Shown piece after piece: positions 59,820 to 64,000 of a DNA stretch of 64,000 nucleotides. Each line of letters begins with the position of its first letter. Positions within the stretch are counted from its first letter, which is position 1. The DNA comes from Bacteroidales bacterium 52_46 (GTDB lineage Bacteria > Bacteroidota > Bacteroidia > Bacteroidales > Muribaculaceae). The position numbers and the translations under genes were made by a program. The notes under the pieces are model-generated. The model saw nothing but the letters and a program-made list of their open reading frames with translations. It made no database searches and had not been told where the DNA came from. Location of the stretch: the NCBI GenBank assembly GCA_001915385.1, contig MNQK01000001.1, forward strand, positions 186,001 through 250,000, written 5' to 3'.

Positions 59820-59983
59820 TGCAACTTCGTGTTATCGTGTATGGGTATTCTCATAGATAATCTCAGCGGGAGTTTTGTGTCCTGCCCCGTACAGGCAGCA
59901 TAGACAATCCCGCCAAGGAGAGCCGCGACGTATGTCCAAAGTAAAAATTCTTTTAGCCTGTTTATCACCTTCTCAATTCGCAT
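59816..59983 (-). CDS. Small membrane protein overlapping the porin start
   Basis: A 55-codon frame from ATG 59983 reading 'MRIEKVINRLKEFLLWTYVA' and onward, with one hydrophobic segment ('WTYVAALLGGIVYAAC'). Its TGA stop overlaps the porin ATG in an ATGA, a typical sign of translational coupling. I do not recognise a family. Support is limited to the overlap, the clean single-span pattern and the lack of other content here. Chance opening cannot be excluded. Confidence 0.5.
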   Translation of the reverse strand: MRIEKVINRLKEFLLWTYVAALLGGIVYAACTGQDTKLPLRLSMRIPIHDNTKLQ

Positions 59984-60103
59984 GTTTCAAGTATCTTTTG
60001 GATACTGCGAAATTATATCCATTTCATTGCATTAATATTTCATAAAGGCTAATAATTTATTGCATTGTAACTGAGGGAAACTGATGCAGCCGCCAACTTG
60101 TAG

Positions 60104-60123
60104 GGCTGCTCCCCGGAGCAGCC
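60104..60123. repeat. Short GC-rich hairpin
   Basis: A 9-base perfect palindrome pair (GGCTGCTCC / GGAGCAGCC) with a 2-base centre, located next to the larger nested repeat at 60176-60482 and probably part of the same composite element. Confidence 0.6.
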
Positions 60124-60175
60124 GATAACCGGCGTTAGTTATCACCGACAGGGCGGCTACACCGGGGTGCAGCCC

Positions 60176-60482
60176 AATGCTGTTTACTTAGGGATAGCCG
60201 CATCGGAAAGCCGGAGGCTTGGGGGTCTACTATTAACCGGGGCCGAAGGGACACGCAGTGACCCGGAGGCCCCGGTAGGGTACACTTGGCGAGAATAAGC
60301 CCGGGACGGGCGTTTTGTGGTTGTAAACGTGATGACTACCACAAAACGCCCGTCCCGGGCTTAGGAGATGATTGCTCATGATTACCCCGGCCTGCGCCCG
60401 CACCGCGGTCTCCGACCGGGGTTAATAGTAAATCCCCAAGCCTCCGGCTCTCTGTATCAACATTCCTTAAGTAAACAGCATT
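60176..60482. repeat. Triple-nested inverted repeat element
   Basis: Three concentric pairs of arms: outer 60176-60194 with 60464-60482 (18 of 19 match), middle 60209-60241 with 60415-60449 (about 30 positions match), inner 60296-60321 with 60338-60363 (26 of 26, 16-base loop). The structure spans about 300 bases between the convergent-side ends of the small gene's upstream region and the aminopeptidase gene. It could fold into one long interrupted hairpin. No reading frame is supported inside. Confidence 0.8.
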
Positions 60483-60532
60483 GAATCGCGTCCCTACAAT
60501 TTTATTCGTATTTCGGAGTCAAGCCGTACCAA

Positions 60533-61837
60533 TTACTTGAAGAATCGGGTGAAGGCTTTGATGATGTATTCGTGGTCGCGGACGGAGGCTGTCTCACGGA
60601 CGGAGTGCATAGCCCACTGCGCGGCACCCATATCGACACCGCGGATATCGAGCTGCGACGTCAGGATATTGCCGAGCGTGGAACCGCCGGCCACGTCGCT
60701 GTGGTTGACGAAATACTGGTACGGAACGCCGGCATCCTCGCAGATGGTCCGGAATACGGCGGCGCTGTCGGCATCGGTCATATACTTGCAGTTGGCATTG
60801 ATTTTGATTACCGGACCGCCTCCAAGCACGGGATGATTTGTCGGGTCGTGCTTCTCGGCATAGTTGGGATGCACGCCATGGGCATTGTCGGCCGATACCA
60901 TGAACGAGTTGGCGACCGCACGCAGCAACGACTCGTTGTCACCTCCGAGTGCGTCGTTTACGCGTGACAGTATATTGTAGAGCACCGGCGAGGCAGCACC
61001 CTGTTTCGTGCCGCTGCCCGTCTCCTCGTTGTCAAACACCGCCACCACGCGTGTCATGGCCGAAGGGACATCGCATTGCGCCACAAGCGCGCTCACCGCG
61101 GCGTGTACCATCGACAGGTCGTCAATACGGCCCGAGGTGATGAACTCGTCGTTATATCCTACCGTCATGGCCGGCGTGACATCGTAGAGCGTGAGGTCGA
61201 AGTCAAGTATATCATTCACGGCCACACCAAGCTCGCGCGCCACAGCCTCAAGCATGAAATTTCCGGCCTCGAGCGGTTCGCTCAACTGCGCTATTACCGG
61301 GAGCATGTCTTTCTGCTTCGACAATTTGTTGCCGTCGTTGACATTGCGGTTGAAATGAATGGCGAGATGCGGGATAGTGAGAATCGGACGACGGAAATTG
61401 ACAAGCTCGGCACGGGGATGCAACGGGTCGTCGCCGCGGAGTATCACGCGTCCGGCCACCGAAAGAGGACGGTCGAACCACGTGTAAAGTATCGGGCCGC
61501 CGTACACTTCGGTATTGAGTTTAATGATACCGCCGTCGCATACCATACCGGCATGAGGCTTTATGCGGAAGCCGGGAGAATCGCTGTGGGCAGTGATTAT
61601 CTTATAACCTGCGTGCGCCTCGCCGGTGCCGATACAGAATGCGAACACCGCCGAACCGTTTTTCATCACATAATATTTGCCGCCACGCTCGAGCGTCCAT
61701 CTGTCGGAAGCGTCCAGACGCGTGAATCCGGCATCGTCAAGCATATTTGCCACGTTGGCCGCGGCATAGAAATTGCAAGGTGAGTTGTCAAGAAATTTCA
61801 TCAGGCTTTCTACCTGATGCGAAGCAGATGTTTTCAT
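60533..61837 (-). CDS. M18 family aminopeptidase
   Basis: A 434-residue cytosolic metallo-aminopeptidase. Zinc-site motifs are present: 'KIITAHSDSPGFRIKPHAGM', 'VAVFDNEETGSGTKQGAASP' with the catalytic Glu pair, 'SADNAHGVHPNYAEKHDPTN' and 'HSDVAGGSTLGNI'. M18 enzymes form dodecamers and remove N-terminal acidic or neutral residues from peptides. It follows the OstA-like gene by about 10 bases on the same strand. Confidence 0.94.
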   Translation of the reverse strand: MKTSASHQVESLMKFLDNSPCNFYAAANVANMLDDAGFTRLDASDRWTLERGGKYYVMKNGSAVFAFCIGTGEAHAGYKIITAHSDSPGFRIKPHAGMVCDGGIIKLNTEVYGGPILYTWFDRPLSVAGRVILRGDDPLHPRAELVNFRRPILTIPHLAIHFNRNVNDGNKLSKQKDMLPVIAQLSEPLEAGNFMLEAVARELGVAVNDILDFDLTLYDVTPAMTVGYNDEFITSGRIDDLSMVHAAVSALVAQCDVPSAMTRVVAVFDNEETGSGTKQGAASPVLYNILSRVNDALGGDNESLLRAVANSFMVSADNAHGVHPNYAEKHDPTNHPVLGGGPVIKINANCKYMTDADSAAVFRTICEDAGVPYQYFVNHSDVAGGSTLGNILTSQLDIRGVDMGAAQWAMHSVRETASVRDHEYIIKAFTRFFK

Positions 61838-61847
61838 GATGTATGGT

Positions 61848-63893
61848 TTATTCCTGTGTCGTTTCTTTGTGTATTATGGCTTCGGGAGCCATCAGCGGAG
61901 TCGATTGCGATGCCGGAGACGGCAACAAGGGCGATGCCGTCTTTGCCGACGAGCGGCCCCGGCTACGCGCTGCATCAAAAATAGCCTGCAGACTGTCGGG
62001 GAAATCAAAGATATCATCCGGATTGAGGGGTCGGTGTTCGCCGTACCACTTGAATGTCGGAAGGAAAAAAAGCGATTTTTTGGCAAGATAGAGTGGTGTT
62101 CCCGTACCGCTGGTTTCCGACCATAATTTCAGATGCGATATCGCATTATCCTTGAAATCGGCGGCAAGGAAAGAGCTTTCGATATTCCACACTTTATTGA
62201 TGGTAGAGTCATTTTCCTCCGGGAAGTTGATAGCCAGCACATTGCCGTTGACATCGAGATGGCTCAGGGCACCTTCTCTAAACTGCGCTATCATCTCCTT
62301 TCCGCTCAACTGGTTGTAATAGCCGTCCTCTATCAATTCGGCCATAAATCCTGCCGACGGAATGTAGGCACGGTCGAGCATCATGCGTGATTTTGCCACA
62401 GAATCGGCGTCATACGTTACAGCCTCTCGTAGATGTATCTGTATGACATCGCCTGAAATCTGCCTGTTGTCGCTCCACACTATAGGATTGTAATTCATGT
62501 GGACCATCGTATCGGCCGATACATAAGTAAGCGAATCGCAGAGTCCCTGCATATCCTTACGGTAGAATTTCACATGCGGGGCGGCCACGACATAACGTAT
62601 CGTATCCGACACCTCCTCAACCTTAAACGGCGTTGCCGGCGAGGGCGCCGCATTACCGGACGCCTTTATTGAATCGGCGACGACGCCTGCATCTACCGGC
62701 TGTATGTCGGCGGCCGCGAGCGTATCGGCCGGCGCGGGCTGGGCGAGTTCGGTATATATGGTGTCGTTACGCTGTATGATATTGCGGAAAGCGCGGATAG
62801 TGTCGCCGTGGAGATAGATGGTCTCGATTGAGCGCGTGAACGTGTCGTTGACATAGAGGGTATCGACCTTGTCGGGGTCGAAATCGCCGTCGCCGACCGG
62901 GCGGTACTGTATGACACGTGCACGACCGGTGACAAACGCGCTGTCAATCATCTGGTCGAAATAGCCATAGTCACCCTCCATTATCATCTTGTTGATGGTA
63001 TCGGTCATTATCATGTTGCCGAATGCCTCGCCCTGTCCGAGACGGCGGTCAAAATAGATTGTATCGGCGGTAAGGGTGGTGCCGCGGCTGCTTTCCATCG
63101 TCGACACGACTGTCGAGCGGCTGTACAGACGTGTGGTCATCGAGTCGGTGTTGTACTCCCCTTCCGAGGTGTAGATGATACCGTCGGCGTTGCGCACGGT
63201 CGACTCGTCATCCATACGCGCTATGTGCGTCAGGGTGTTGTAATAGAGATTGGTGGTGTATATTTCGAGAGTGTCGCCGTCATTGTTGTTACGGCTCACA
63301 AGATGCACATTGCCGGTGAAGATAGCCTCCTTTGACGTGGGATTGTATTCACCGTTGAGCGATGTCAGGGTATTGAGCGAGTCGAAGAGTTTGCCTCCGA
63401 CATGCTCGTAGTAACCGAGGTCGATGCCCATATCGTAGTTGAACACGGGCGTCTCGAGCGTGACATCGCGGTTGATAAGCCTTACCTTCTTGCCGTCGTC
63501 GGCATAGAGTACGGCGAGCTTGAGCGAATCCTCGTAGGCGAGCTGGTCGGCATAGATGAAAAGCGTGTCGCCCTGTTCCATCCTGACATTGCCGAATGCG
63601 TCAAAATTGCCTGTCACGTCGCTGAAATGCGCGCTGTCGCAGTACATATACATGCCTCCGCGACGGAAACGCACGTCGCCGACGAGTATCTGGTAATCGA
63701 TGCCCGGTTTCGACAGCAGCCGGTCGGCGTGCTCAAGGAATACGCGGTCGGGATTGCTGTGGTCGGCCGAAGGGATTACCGGTACAATGGGGGTGTTGTC
63801 GCGCTTTGCATTCTGGGCGCGTGAGGGGCTGACAATAGTTATCAGTACTAATGTCAGTATGAAAAGAAGTATTGGAATCGGGCGCTTTGTCAT
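61848..63893 (-). CDS. OstA-like LPS-transport-related protein
   Basis: About 681 residues from the ATG at 63893, with a signal peptide ending near 'SPSRAQ'. The N-terminal 400 residues have the repeated beta pattern of the OstA/LptA-LptD N-terminal domain ('ILVGDVRFRRGGMYMYCDSA', 'GNFDAFGNVRMEQGDTLFIY', 'NYDMGIDLGYYEHVGGKLF'), with repeats continuing to about residue 640. Bacteroidetes have such long OstA-like proteins, thought to bridge the periplasm in LPS transport. The longer frame from 63941 adds a non-signal-like N-terminus and is rejected. Confidence 0.88.
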   Translation of the reverse strand: MTKRPIPILLFILTLVLITIVSPSRAQNAKRDNTPIVPVIPSADHSNPDRVFLEHADRLLSKPGIDYQILVGDVRFRRGGMYMYCDSAHFSDVTGNFDAFGNVRMEQGDTLFIYADQLAYEDSLKLAVLYADDGKKVRLINRDVTLETPVFNYDMGIDLGYYEHVGGKLFDSLNTLTSLNGEYNPTSKEAIFTGNVHLVSRNNNDGDTLEIYTTNLYYNTLTHIARMDDESTVRNADGIIYTSEGEYNTDSMTTRLYSRSTVVSTMESSRGTTLTADTIYFDRRLGQGEAFGNMIMTDTINKMIMEGDYGYFDQMIDSAFVTGRARVIQYRPVGDGDFDPDKVDTLYVNDTFTRSIETIYLHGDTIRAFRNIIQRNDTIYTELAQPAPADTLAAADIQPVDAGVVADSIKASGNAAPSPATPFKVEEVSDTIRYVVAAPHVKFYRKDMQGLCDSLTYVSADTMVHMNYNPIVWSDNRQISGDVIQIHLREAVTYDADSVAKSRMMLDRAYIPSAGFMAELIEDGYYNQLSGKEMIAQFREGALSHLDVNGNVLAINFPEENDSTINKVWNIESSFLAADFKDNAISHLKLWSETSGTGTPLYLAKKSLFFLPTFKWYGEHRPLNPDDIFDFPDSLQAIFDAARSRGRSSAKTASPLLPSPASQSTPLMAPEAIIHKETTQE

Positions 63894-63948
63894 CGCAGTA
63901 TGCTGCAAGTCGCTCACGCGGCACCCACGGATACCGCGCATGCGGTTA

Positions 63949-64000
63949 TCATTTCAGTTTAAGCCATCCGCTGTGCCGGAACTCGCAGTTGTCCCAACCG
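63949..64000 (-). CDS. 3' end of an unidentified gene
   Basis: On the minus strand the edge of the window carries an open frame ending '...CEFRHSGWLKLK' at a TGA (63949-63951). Only about 16 codons are visible. It is probably the gene upstream of the OstA-like gene in one transcript, but it cannot be identified. Confidence 0.4.
   Translation of the reverse strand, partial: GWDNCEFRHSGWLKLK

Overview
The window looks like a chromosomal segment of a gut-type Bacteroidales bacterium, most likely Muribaculaceae or a close relative. The evidence is: two type IX secretion (T9SS) components (a DUF5103 plug-type protein and a PorT-like barrel); Bacteroidetes-type promoters (TAnnTTTG -7 boxes, mostly without Shine-Dalgarno sequences); secreted GH2, GH95 and MalS-like GH13 enzymes; DPP III with the HECLGH motif; carboxynorspermidine decarboxylase; and Bacteroidetes families such as DUF3109, DUF4250, DUF3332 and the four-helix-bundle suffix protein. 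No tRNA, rRNA or CRISPR array was recognised.

Layout. 1-3.6 kb: the end of a T9SS plug gene, a decayed ECF-type membrane gene, a hipBA-like toxin-antitoxin pair with two operator-like sites, and DUF3109. 3.9-7.1 kb: an AT-rich SF1 helicase with an embedded DEDDh exonuclease, and a small secreted protein. 7.4-18.2 kb: a GH2 glucosaminidase-like enzyme, a MalS-like protein with altered catalytic residues, a LuxR regulator, a long RSH (ppGpp) protein and a GH95 fucosidase. 18.2-26.2 kb: an accessory region with a toxin-antitoxin pair lying between two copies of the GH95 3' end, a RhuM-Doc fusion, a MITE-like element, a tight three-gene operon (FtsZ-like fusion protein plus two radical SAM proteins) and an IS4 relic. 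26.3-32.2 kb: DPP III, rlmI, rseP and dxr, probably one operon. 32.3-36.5 kb: a YafQ-type toxin-antitoxin pair, a degenerate M23 protein, a LysM/periplasmic-binding protein and a PorT-like protein. 36.5-44.5 kb: a four-helix-bundle gene preceded by a 9-bp repeat array, then a compact minus-strand run DUF4250-pcrA-nspC-GT2-radC-polyprenyl synthase-tatD. 44.6-58.5 kb: a plus-strand run including an acyltransferase, a phosphoesterase, tex, folK, cdsA, purM, an MltF-like protein, DUF3332, a phosphohexomutase, an RluA-type enzyme and fmt. 58.5-64 kb: a histidine kinase remnant, an OprP-type porin with a small overlapping gene, an M18 aminopeptidase and an OstA-like LPS transport protein.

The strongest candidate for an undescribed system is the operon at 21369-25721. 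Its first protein joins a phage-type A1S_2505/macro-like domain to an FtsZ/tubulin-like GTPase domain and an unrecognised C-terminal region. It is followed, with overlapping reading frames, by a MoaA/QueE-like and a HemW-like radical SAM protein. The operon is AT-rich, lies between mobile-element relics, and sits in an island with a toxin-antitoxin pair and a Doc-type protein. A role in defence or nucleotide modification is possible but is inference only.

Intergenic space also carries several families of long, often nested, inverted repeats. Some recur at two or three loci, so they look like dispersed palindromic elements rather than ordinary terminators.
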